A DNA stretch of 6,031 bases from Candidatus Bathyarchaeota archaeon (GTDB lineage Archaea > Thermoproteota > Bathyarchaeia > Bathyarchaeales > Bathyarchaeaceae): assembly GCA_014859755.1 (NCBI GenBank), contig JACUTO010000094.1, forward strand, positions 1 to 6,031, read 5' to 3'. This document shows, one piece after another, positions 1-5,198 of the stretch (its first letter is position 1; each line of letters opens with the position of its first letter). The position numbers were made by a program, and so were the translations under genes. The notes beneath the pieces are model-generated. The model had not been told where the DNA came from. It saw only the letters and a list, made by a program, of their open reading frames with translations, and made no database searches.

Positions 1-123
1 CATGCGCGCGCGGTATGATCAACGCACATAGTTAATTGTTCTAGACGATTCTTCTACAAAGAATAAATAGCCAGTCACGTCAAGGCATTACACAAGCGTT
101 TTGAGGCTGGAGAGAAAGGAGAA
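1..123. other. Upstream intergenic region with promoter for 124-519
   Basis: No gene is visible here. The stretch opens with a 9-base alternating GC run at 4-12. A TATA-like AATAAATAG at 62-70, preceded by AAAG, would place a transcription start near 88-92, suiting the gene at 124. A small inverted repeat (ATTCTT at 48-53, AAGAAT at 59-64) abuts the TATA box. A Shine-Dalgarno GAAAGGAG ends at 121, only 2 nt before the ATG, which is unusually close. Confidence 0.4.
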
Positions 124-519
124 ATGGAATGGAAATCATCGTCATTGGCATCGTGGTTGCTGTTTTTGCTTTTGCTTAACATCCTCGACATCTTGTTAAC
201 GAACCCTGCCTATGAAGCTAATCCTTTCACTCTCTATTTTTGGGGGCAAATAGGAATCTTTCTTTCTGCTTGGATCAAAATTGGACTAATCCTGTTTTTC
301 GGTGTTTTGTGTGTAGCTGCCAAGAAATTCGCTATGCCAAATGAGTGGATCTTCGCCAGGAAAATTTTGCTAGGGTCACTAGTTGTCCTCGTAGCCTTCT
401 ACATCTTCGTTGTAACGTGGAACGTGATTCTTTTCGTATCATTTGTGCGCGCGTTTAAAAGTGAGGTGCGCCTATTGCATTTGTCAACATCTACAACGAG
501 GAAGTTAAATTTTGTCTAG
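124..519 (+). CDS. Small integral membrane protein, DUF5658-like
   Basis: 131-residue protein with three predicted membrane segments (about 8-25, 47-66 and 81-107) and a short basic C-terminal tail. Residues N19, D22 and T26 in the first helix, then E31-A-N-P34 in the following loop and K52 in the second helix, follow the pattern N..D...T....E.NP...K known from the DUF5658 family. That family has no established function, so none is assigned. The ATG at 124 is the only reasonable start: the frame is closed by TAA at 64-66 and no other ATG or GTG intervenes. The Shine-Dalgarno is strong but only 2 nt away. The 3' end overlaps the Alba start by 8 bp and contains a probable Alba promoter, so the last 20 codons also carry regulatory sequence. 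Family assignment is by motif recognition only. Confidence 0.7.
   Translation: MEWKSSSLASWLLFLLLLNILDILLTNPAYEANPFTLYFWGQIGIFLSAWIKIGLILFFGVLCVAAKKFAMPNEWIFARKILLGSLVVLVAFYIFVVTWNVILFVSFVRAFKSEVRLLHLSTSTTRKLNFV
454..501 (+). promoter_or_regulatory. Probable alba promoter and ribosome binding site
   Basis: TTTAAAAG at 454-461 resembles an archaeal TATA box and directly follows the GCGCGCG tract at 447-453. It predicts transcription starting near 480, giving a leader of about 30 nt. A GAGG Shine-Dalgarno at 498-501 precedes the TTG start at 512 by 10 nt. The elements lie inside the 3' end of the upstream membrane-protein gene, so alba could be transcribed independently of it. Confidence 0.4.
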
Positions 520-841
520 GGAACCAAACGTCATATACGTAGGGAGAAAGCCCCCGATGAATTACGTGCTTGCGGTCATAACCCTCTTCAACGCTGGCAA
601 TAAGGAAGTTACATTGAAGGCAAGAGGCCAAGCCATAACAACCGCGATTGACGCCGCTGAAATAACTAGGCGCAGGTTCATGCAAGACCTAAAGGTAAAC
701 AAAATCAACTTAGGAACGGATGAGGTGCAAATGCAAGAAGGCGGAACAAGGAATGTGTCAACAATCGAAATTACCTTAACCACAGAGGCCAAGCCCAAAG
801 AAGAGGCGAAAGCAACGCAGAAAGCCAAAGAATCAGCATAA
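512..841 (+). CDS. albA: DNA/RNA-binding protein Alba
   Basis: 109-residue Alba, an abundant archaeal chromatin protein that binds DNA and RNA as dimers and is a classic substrate of lysine acetylation in Sulfolobus. Residues 1-89 carry the whole fold: a YVGRKPPMNYV segment at 9-19 with the nucleic-acid-contacting R12-K13 pair (K16-K17 in Sulfolobus Sso10b), KARGQAI at 36-42, the helix ending TRRRF with F56 matching the dimer-dimer interface Phe60 of Sso10b, and RNVSTIEI at 80-87. The residue matching the acetylated K16 is Arg here, with Lys next to it. After residue 89 there is a low-complexity tail of about 20 residues rich in Lys, Ala and Glu that short Alba proteins lack. The start is TTG at 512, supported by the family's MSREPN-type N-terminus and a GAGG site 10 nt upstream. 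It overlaps the preceding gene by 8 bp. Confidence 0.95.
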   Translation: MSREPNVIYVGRKPPMNYVLAVITLFNAGNKEVTLKARGQAITTAIDAAEITRRRFMQDLKVNKINLGTDEVQMQEGGTRNVSTIEITLTTEAKPKEEAKATQKAKESA

Positions 842-890
842 AATACGGAACACTTAAGTCTTAAAGCGAGTATTATCGTCACAAATGTGA

Positions 891-898
891 AAGGAGGA
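891..898 (+). promoter_or_regulatory. Shine-Dalgarno site that sets the TRAM gene start
   Basis: AAGGAGGA at 891-898 lies 9 nt before the ATG at 908. An upstream in-frame GTG at 887 would place this ribosome binding site inside the coding sequence, so ATG 908 is preferred. Confidence 0.8.
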
Positions 899-907
899 AG
901 ACGCCTT

Positions 908-1135
908 ATGAGTTATGAGAGAAGACGTGGTTATGGCGGGGGCTTTAAGCCTTGCCCAGTTGAGACGGGAAAGGAATACGAAGTGGACATAACGGAAACG
1001 AGCCGCCAAGGGGAAGGCATAGCCAGAATCCAAGGCTTCGTAATATTCGTTGCCAACGCAAAGCCTAGAGACCATGTGAAAATAAGGATCACGAGGATAG
1101 GCCGCAGAGCCGCAAACGCTGAAATAGTCAAATAA
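908..1135 (+). CDS. Stand-alone TRAM-domain RNA-binding protein
   Basis: 75-residue protein. After a short Arg/Gly-rich N-terminus (about 1-13) the rest is one TRAM domain, a small beta-barrel of the OB type: VETGKEYEVDI, then ETSRQGEGIARIQGF with the typical G-x-G-I-A turn, VIFVANAKPRDHVKIRI, and a closing basic strand ending in AEIVK. TRAM domains occur in tRNA- and rRNA-modifying enzymes such as MiaB and TrmA-family methyltransferases. Free-standing archaeal versions have been described as cold-shock-protein-like RNA chaperones, so general RNA binding is the likely role. The start at ATG 908 is fixed by a Shine-Dalgarno at 891-898. It lies 66 nt after alba on the same strand, so co-transcription is possible, though weak TATA-like sequence (CTTAAAG at 860-866) could also give it its own promoter. 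Confidence 0.92.
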   Translation: MSYERRRGYGGGFKPCPVETGKEYEVDITETSRQGEGIARIQGFVIFVANAKPRDHVKIRITRIGRRAANAEIVK

Positions 1136-1145
1136 AACTTTAATG

Positions 1146-1174
1146 TTTTTTCTACATCGACCTGCCTGGTTTTT
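1146..1174 (+). terminator. Oligo-T terminator after the TRAM gene
   Basis: A run of six T at 1146-1151, 10 nt after the stop codon, and a second run of five at 1170-1174. Archaeal RNA polymerase terminates at such T tracts without needing a hairpin. Assigned by position and composition only. Confidence 0.5.
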
Positions 1175-1236
1175 ATTCCCCTAGAAATCTGGTGATCTTG
1201 CGAAATGTTTTCCAATTATAATATTATTTTCTAGCG

Positions 1237-1265
1237 CTTTGAGGAACAGGCTTCATTCCTCAAAG
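1237..1265. repeat. Perfect 10-bp inverted repeat (stem-loop)
   Basis: CTTTGAGGAA at 1237-1246 pairs exactly with TTCCTCAAAG at 1256-1265 around the 9-nt loop CAGGCTTCA. A G-T wobble (1236/1266) extends the stem by one. T-rich sequence follows on the + strand (TTTCTT). It may be an RNA hairpin, either a terminator or a structured small RNA, or a protein-binding dyad. It lies 3 nt after the stop of the nine-codon ORF. Confidence 0.7.
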
Positions 1266-1323
1266 TTTCTTGATTAACTTCTTCTGGACGGCGCCTCCTT
1301 GATGGATGCGCGCGCACATATAA

Positions 1324-1467
1324 TCATGCTAGATTGGTTTCGCTTTCTATTTCGTCTACTCTCTTTCTTGCATCATATAGTTCCTGGATTTTTCTCCAGT
1401 TAACTATCTTCAAGGCTTTACCCATTTCATGGAAAGATCCCTCCACCAACTGCTTCGCCTTGTCCAT
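1324..1467 (-). CDS. Possible small hypothetical protein (47 aa)
   Basis: Reading from ATG at 1467 gives a 47-residue, highly charged, helix-prone peptide (MDKAKQLVEGSF at the start, YDARKRVDEIESE near the end). Its composition looks like real coding sequence, and the opposite strand here reads as the Ser/Leu/Phe-rich product typical of an antisense frame. The same frame stays open up to a GTG at 1626, but that extra part is Ser/Thr-rich and unconvincing. No clear Shine-Dalgarno precedes either start. No family is recognised. It could be a genuine small protein or the 3' remnant of a broken gene. Confidence 0.3.
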   Translation of the reverse strand: MDKAKQLVEGSFHEMGKALKIVNWRKIQELYDARKRVDEIESETNLA

Positions 1468-1633
1468 GTATGCATCTGTTGTTACCAGATATGGTGATGC
1501 TGTTGAACCGTTTTTGAATAAGGACTTAGATATAACTGTCAAGAAGGAAGGTGATGACACGCTGGTTATTCTTCTAGTCCCTCGTGAAAACGTTTCTGCC
1601 CCCCGAAAAACTCCCGCAAAAACCACCGCCTAA
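1466..1633 (+). pseudogene. Possible C-terminal gene remnant (55 aa)
   Basis: Reading from ATG at 1466 gives 55 residues with a plausible alternating beta-strand pattern (DLDITVKKEGDD followed by TLVILLVPREN) and a Lys/Thr/Pro-rich end. It looks like the C-terminus of a protein. The frame continues upstream to 1334, but there it is the antisense of the charged minus-strand ORF and does not look coding. No Shine-Dalgarno is seen before 1466. The two coding-like pieces meet head to head at 1466-1467, suggesting a rearranged or decaying locus. No family is recognised. Confidence 0.25.
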
Positions 1634-1742
1634 ATACACAACTACCTCCCATTTTTGGCATCAAAACACAAAATCTCCTTATATACGCCAGACAGAAGAA
1701 TTTTGCGACTAGGTGTATTTCTGTCCCTCGAAACGTTTTCAC
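1584..1742. repeat. 13-bp inverted repeat pair with flanking direct repeat
   Basis: GTGAAAACGTTTC at 1584-1596 and its exact reverse complement GAAACGTTTTCAC at 1730-1742. GTCCCTCG also occurs directly repeated at 1577-1584 and 1723-1730, so the copies also align as direct repeats of GTCCCTCG plus AAACGTTT differing by a 3-bp insertion. The core AAACGTTT is itself a palindrome and recurs at 5443-5450. This suggests a duplicated segment or paired binding sites; the function is unknown. Confidence 0.5.
1678..1685 (+). promoter_or_regulatory. TATA box-like element
   Basis: CTTATATA at 1678-1685 is close to the archaeal box A consensus, preceded by AAAATCTC. It predicts a start near 1705. The next gene begins at 1834, which would give a leader of about 125 nt, so it may drive that gene or an unannotated RNA. 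Read on the other strand (TATATAAG) it could serve the minus-strand ORF ending at 1324. Confidence 0.4.
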
Positions 1743-1833
1743 CATCACTTTCAGAAGCAAAAACATGTTGACAAACGTGAAATAGTTTCTTTATGCCTAT
1801 TTTTTTGGTAACTGGTTATGGTGTGATTGGCGT

Positions 1834-2220
1834 GTGACGAGGCGCAAGCGTAAAACTGGAAGAATCTCAGTTTTCAAAGGCCGAGAAGCCAAACTTAACC
1901 GTGCAATCTTCCAAATTCTCGCCCTCAAAGGCCCGTTAGCCATCTACGACATATATAAACTAGTCAAAAAGCAGAAACTCCTACGTCGCAAATGGTATTC
2001 AGTAGTAAACCGCAGAGTCAGAGCCCTCCAGCAATCAAGATATTTGAGGAAAACTGGAACCAGACCGACGTTAGCCGGGTTCGAAGCTTCTTTGTACGAA
2101 CTAACAACCAGAGGGTATGCGGCATTTGTGTTTAATCAAATCAACTTAGACCGCTTCATCAAGGACGCAGAGGAAAATGAAATCCTGCAAGCCTTAACAA
2201 TCTTTGTATCTTCCATTTAG
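1834..2220 (+). CDS. Winged-helix DNA-binding protein
   Basis: 128-residue protein with a very basic N-terminus (TRRKRKTGRI) and a winged-helix domain at about 18-100. Helix 1 is KLNRAIFQILALKG (20-33), helix 2 AIYDIYKLVKK (36-46), the recognition helix WYSVVNRRVRALQQ (54-67), and a wing runs from YLRKTGTRP to SLYELTTRGYAAF (70-98). LYELTTRG is the usual second-strand motif of archaeal MarR/PadR-like winged helices. Residues 101-128 form a C-terminal helix that may serve dimerisation. It probably acts as a transcription regulator; its target is unknown. The start is GTG at 1834, since the frame closes at 1783-1785 and offers no other ATG or GTG. No good Shine-Dalgarno is present, and a weak TATA (TTTATG at 1790-1795) would give a very short leader. 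It is convergent with the ABC permease gene, separated by 14 bp. Confidence 0.8.
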   Translation: MTRRKRKTGRISVFKGREAKLNRAIFQILALKGPLAIYDIYKLVKKQKLLRRKWYSVVNRRVRALQQSRYLRKTGTRPTLAGFEASLYELTTRGYAAFVFNQINLDRFIKDAEENEILQALTIFVSSI

Positions 2221-2234
2221 GCTTTCGCACGCGC

Positions 2235-3509
2235 TTATTCGTATCTTAGAGCTTCTACTGGTTTAAGTCTTGAAGCCCGCCAAGCTGGGTAAAGTGCAAA
2301 GATCACGCTGACTATCAAGCCGAAGGCGAAGGCGCCTAGGAACACCGTTGGAGTTAAGACAGGTGTTATCGTTATTCCACCTGCGGCTGCCGCTTGATTT
2401 CCATGTCGTATACCGCCTCCAAATCCGACTCTCGCAACCACGTGTGCTAAACCCCAACCCGAAGCTATTCCAACCGCTGCACCCATAAAGCCGATTATCA
2501 CTGCTTCACTTAGGAAAATCAAAAGAACCGTTCGATTCATCATGCCCAAAGCCTTCAGTACACCTATCTCTCTTGTACGCTCCATCAAGGAGACAACCAT
2601 AATGTTCATTATGCCTATGCCAGCCACCAAAAGTGAAATGCCGGCGATTCCAGCCAAGAAAAACTCTATGGTCGCGAAAGCTGTTGAAATGGTGTCAAGC
2701 ACAGCTGTTGAAGAAGTCACTGAGACTTGGCCGCTGAAAGCTTCGCTTATGGCCTCAGAAACACTCTCAATCGTTGCTTCGTCATCGTTTTCTAACTGCA
2801 CAATTATTGTATTGCATTCATCGGTTCCAAAGAAACCTTGAGCTTGCGAAATTGGAATGTAAACGCCCAAGTCCGAAGGCCCGCCGAGGCCGAAGCCTCC
2901 GATCTCTTTAAGAACAGCCGCAACATAGCCGGTATAACTTTCATTTTTCAGCGTATAACCGCTTCTCGTGGTCCAGATGATTTCAACAGTGTCATTCACT
3001 TCGCAGAGGATTGTTCCGTTCTTCCAAGGGTCACTTATCCGGTTTCCAACCACGATCGTTTCGTTTTCCGGATTTAGGGGTATTTCTCCACTTTCAGCTA
3101 CAAAGGTGCTGCTGTAAACGTTCGCGTATTTGGCGAAATCCACACCTACTACGTTAAGCATGAACTCTCTTTCATCGGATTTAATGTAGCACGCCTTTTG
3201 AATTATCGCCACTGACGTGTCAACATCTTCTATTTCATCGATTGTTTGTGTATCGTTGACTAACAAATCGAAGTCAGATTCAGCTGCGCCGGGACCGATG
3301 CCGAAGCTTCCAGTAGAGACAATTAACGTGTCGGTTGCGAATCCTGTTTGAAACTGCGCAGTTATAGTGTTTTGAAAGCCTTGGCTGAGTGAAAGCAAGG
3401 CAACGATGGCTGCAATGCCGATAACCACCCCTAAAGTTGTTAAGCCTGCACGAAGTTTCCTCAATCGTATTGCGCTGAAGGCGTAGGAGAAAATGTCGCT
3501 TGTTTTCAT
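2235..3509 (-). CDS. ABC transporter permease, MacB/FtsX type
   Basis: 424-residue membrane subunit of a type VII (MacB/FtsX/LolE-like) ABC system. Such systems work by mechanotransmission, exporting peptides, drugs or lipoproteins rather than importing. The layout is typical: a cytoplasmic helix with IRLRKLRAGLTTLG near the N-terminus, TM1 at about 20-42, a large extracytoplasmic domain at about 45-280, then TM2 (about 284-309), the coupling-helix motif MERTREIGVLKALG after it, TM3 (about 327-352) and TM4 (about 390-410), ending YPAWRASRLKPVEALRYE, the family's C-terminal signature. The extracytoplasmic part contains three Cys. ATG 3509 follows the ATPase stop codon by 1 nt, and its Shine-Dalgarno (GGTGA, 6 nt spacing) lies within the end of the ATPase gene, so translation is probably coupled. 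Length is normal and there is no sign of disruption. The substrate cannot be read from the sequence. Confidence 0.93.
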   Translation of the reverse strand: MKTSDIFSYAFSAIRLRKLRAGLTTLGVVIGIAAIVALLSLSQGFQNTITAQFQTGFATDTLIVSTGSFGIGPGAAESDFDLLVNDTQTIDEIEDVDTSVAIIQKACYIKSDEREFMLNVVGVDFAKYANVYSSTFVAESGEIPLNPENETIVVGNRISDPWKNGTILCEVNDTVEIIWTTRSGYTLKNESYTGYVAAVLKEIGGFGLGGPSDLGVYIPISQAQGFFGTDECNTIIVQLENDDEATIESVSEAISEAFSGQVSVTSSTAVLDTISTAFATIEFFLAGIAGISLLVAGIGIMNIMVVSLMERTREIGVLKALGMMNRTVLLIFLSEAVIIGFMGAAVGIASGWGLAHVVARVGFGGGIRHGNQAAAAGGITITPVLTPTVFLGAFAFGLIVSVIFALYPAWRASRLKPVEALRYE

Positions 3510-3510
3510 G

Positions 3511-4206
3511 TCAGTTCACCCTTTCCTGGATTATTAAGCCGTCAAGCATCTGCACTGTTCTCTTCGTTTGTGATGCTATATGCTGGTCATGTGTAACAAC
3601 TATGATGGTTACGCCTTTCTCCTCGCTCAGCCTTTTAACCAGCTCTATTATTTCTTTTGCAGTTTTTGAGTCTATGTTTCCTGTGGGTTCATCCATCAGG
3701 AGAAATTTTGGGTTGTTTGCTAAGGCTCTGGCAATTGCCACACGCTGACGTTCACCACCGCTGAGTTCAGCTGATTTATGATTCACTCTTTCTTTCAAGC
3801 CCACTGTTTCCAGAAGTTCTTCAGCTCGCTTTCTTCTCTGATCCTTGCCTAAGCCAGTTATAGACATTGTTAATTCAACATTTTCTCTTGCACTGAAACG
3901 TGGAATAAGGTTGAAGAATTGGAATACAAAGCCTATTCTTCGCCTCAAATCGGCCAGTTCATTGTCATTTAATTTGGAGACATCAACGCCTTCTATGAAG
4001 ACCTTTCCCTCTGTTGGCTTGTCTAACGCGCCGATCATATTTAGGAGCGTTGACTTGCCACTTCCAGAAGGACCCAAGATTGCGAGGAAATCGCCCCTTT
4101 CAACTTTCAAATTTACTCCTCGCAACGCGTTTACCGGAACCTTTCCAAGCAGGTAAGTCTTTCTGAGGTTTGTTGTTTCAACAACAGGAGTCGTCACACG
4201 CATCAT
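3511..4206 (-). CDS. ABC transporter ATP-binding protein, LolD/MacB type
   Basis: Up to 231 residues with every catalytic element intact (numbered from ATG 4206): Walker A GPSGSGKST at 45-53, Q-loop Gln96, ABC signature LSGGERQR at 148-155, Walker B FLLMDEP at 168-174 with catalytic Glu173, D-loop GNID at 176-179, and switch His206. PTGNID-type D-loops and VNALRGVNL near the N-terminus place it with the LolD/MacB/FtsE-like ATPases that pair with FtsX-type permeases, which agrees with the neighbouring gene. It powers the transporter from the cytoplasmic face. The start is ambiguous: ATG 4206 overlaps the padR stop as ATGA but touches the GGAGG, ATG 4203 is 3 nt away, and GTG 4197 has the best spacing (9 nt from GGAGG). 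GTG 4197 would shorten the protein by 3 residues. Confidence 0.95.
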   Translation of the reverse strand: MMRVTTPVVETTNLRKTYLLGKVPVNALRGVNLKVERGDFLAILGPSGSGKSTLLNMIGALDKPTEGKVFIEGVDVSKLNDNELADLRRRIGFVFQFFNLIPRFSARENVELTMSITGLGKDQRRKRAEELLETVGLKERVNHKSAELSGGERQRVAIARALANNPKFLLMDEPTGNIDSKTAKEIIELVKRLSEEKGVTIIVVTHDQHIASQTKRTVQMLDGLIIQERVN

Positions 4207-4979
4207 CCTCCTTTAATTCTTTTACTGATCTCCTCAATTTTTTCAGCGTTTTCGTTCAAAATTTTCGCCACCTCTTTTACGGCTTGCCCTGTCAAATTTT
4301 CCTTCAAAGCCATCCGAAGATCAAGAAGTGCCGTAGCGAATCGTCTGACAGGCTCTCGAATTTCACGTAGTTCCTCAGGATGAGGGCTAAACCAGAATCC
4401 GCCGAAGAGCAAGGGTGCTAAAAACTCTAACTTTTTCTGCAGTCTTTCTCCGAATTTTGTTTGTTCTTCAAAGAGATTCTCACCCTTCTCCGTAAGCATG
4501 TAACGTTTTATTCCACCTTCTTCCTTCGGTAGCTCTTTCGTGTAGCCGTTGTCTTGGAGCCATGCTAGAAGGGGATAGACTGAGCCGGGACTTGGTTTCC
4601 AACGCCCGTCTGTTTGCTTTTCAACCTCTTCAATTATTTCCGATCCAGACATGGGGTTCTCTTTCAGGAGCTTAAGCACACAGTACCTCAGGAACCCTTT
4701 TGGGACGCTTGCTGTATGTCTTAACCAGCTTCTGAATCTTCGCCTCGATCGTTGTTCCTTAACTTCCTTCAACCGTTCCTCTGATAAGTAGTATTTGCCA
4801 TCCACCTCTACGAAAATGCCTAACCGTCCTAGACGTCCCTTCATCAAATCTTTGAACTTCGACGGAAGACCCAGCTCCTCAATAGTCATGGCCTTATCAG
4901 GGCTGATGGCTCCCTTCTGACGGAACTTCTCGATGACCTTAAGCAGCCTCTCTCTGATCTCAGCGCGACGACCAAACAT
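4203..4979 (-). CDS. PadR-family transcriptional regulator with extra N-terminal domain
   Basis: 258-residue regulator. The PadR winged helix is at about 91-175: FLRYCVLKLLKENPMSGSEI, then the family hallmark WKPSPGSVYPLLAWL at 127-141 followed by NGYTKE, and the wing KRYMLTEKGENLF. Residues 170-258 form the long C-terminal helical region used by PadR proteins for dimerisation. The first 80 residues are an additional domain (RLLKVIEKFRQKGAISPDKA, then LGRLGIFVEVDGKYYLSEERL) that itself looks like a small helical/winged domain and is not part of canonical PadR proteins of about 110-180 residues. Start ATG 4979 is chosen because a GGTGAT Shine-Dalgarno lies 3 nt upstream and the further open frame (to 5279) is antisense to the promoter region and the zinc-ribbon gene. 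It is the first gene of the ABC operon and probably controls it and itself through the operator array in front of it. Confidence 0.9.
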   Translation of the reverse strand: MFGRRAEIRERLLKVIEKFRQKGAISPDKAMTIEELGLPSKFKDLMKGRLGRLGIFVEVDGKYYLSEERLKEVKEQRSRRRFRSWLRHTASVPKGFLRYCVLKLLKENPMSGSEIIEEVEKQTDGRWKPSPGSVYPLLAWLQDNGYTKELPKEEGGIKRYMLTEKGENLFEEQTKFGERLQKKLEFLAPLLFGGFWFSPHPEELREIREPVRRFATALLDLRMALKENLTGQAVKEVAKILNENAEKIEEISKRIKGG

Positions 4980-5021
4980 AATATCACCAGCGATATCGCA
5001 CTTGATATCAAACGCGATATA
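4980..5021 (-). promoter_or_regulatory. Candidate PadR operator: four GATATC-like hexamers every 12 bp
   Basis: On the + strand AATATC (4980-4985), GATATC (4992-4997), GATATC (5004-5009) and GATATA (5016-5021) begin exactly 12 bp apart. The two middle copies extend to the palindromes CGATATCG and TGATATCA. The array runs from the padR start codon back into its TATA box, so a bound dimer would block initiation. The number, spacing and position are seen directly; PadR as the binder is inferred. Confidence 0.65.
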
Positions 5022-5030
5022 TAACCTTTG
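5015..5030 (-). promoter_or_regulatory. padR-ABC operon promoter (TATA/BRE)
   Basis: Read on the minus strand, GGTTATATATCG (about 5026-5015) is a good TATA box with GCAAAG just upstream as a possible BRE. It predicts transcription starting near 4995, inside the GATATC array, leaving a leader of about 15 nt with the GGTGAT ribosome site. A second TATA-like element (TATTTTTATA on the minus strand, about 5053-5044) lies further upstream. No other promoter is evident before the ATPase or permease. Confidence 0.55.
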
Positions 5031-5133
5031 CGCCAAAGACGTGTATAAAAATACGTTACGGCGAGCTAAGCGGAAAACCACAATATGCCAAAAACAGAGA
5101 AAAGAGGGAGCTGCGGTTTTGTATATGCGCGCG

Positions 5134-5145
5134 AAACTATAAATA
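5134..5145 (+). promoter_or_regulatory. Promoter of the zinc-ribbon gene
   Basis: TATAAATA at 5138-5145 with CGAAAC immediately upstream (5132-5137) fits the archaeal BRE plus TATA arrangement. It predicts a start near 5165, giving a leader of about 34 nt before the ATG at 5199. The BRE bases form the end of the GCGCGCG tract at 5127-5133. Confidence 0.55.
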
Positions 5146-5198
5146 ACATTCAATGATTTGTGAGGGAAGGAACTGATCAAAGACAAGGTGAGGAACAG

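Larger units (their letters stand above)
1136..1323. other. Non-coding stretch with mini-ORF, hairpin and GC tract
   Basis: No supported gene of normal size. In order it holds the oligo-T tracts, a strong Shine-Dalgarno GGTGATC at 1191-1197 followed 7 nt later by ATG 1205 and a nine-codon ORF stopping at 1232-1234, an AT-rich palindrome ATAATATTAT at 1218-1227, a perfect 10-bp hairpin at 1237-1265, and a GCGCGCGC tract at 1308-1315 followed by an ATATAA box at 1317-1322. The arrangement resembles an untranslated leader or small RNA more than decayed coding sequence, but no RNA family is recognised. Confidence 0.4.

Noticed and set aside
562..882. Minus-strand frame opposite alba
   Set aside because: Antisense shadow of the clearly recognised Alba gene.
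887..907. GTG 887 as start of the TRAM protein
   Set aside because: It would place the AAGGAGGA ribosome site inside the gene; ATG 908 has correct spacing and matches the short family N-terminus.
1334..1465. Plus-strand N-terminal half of the 1334-1633 frame as coding
   Set aside because: Ser/Leu/Phe-rich product expected from the antisense of the charged minus-strand helix-forming ORF; no ribosome site.
1551..1557. GTGATGA as a C/D-box sRNA box C
   Set aside because: No CTGA box D or D' at suitable distances and no terminal stem; the bases read as Gly-Asp-Asp codons of the plus-strand fragment.
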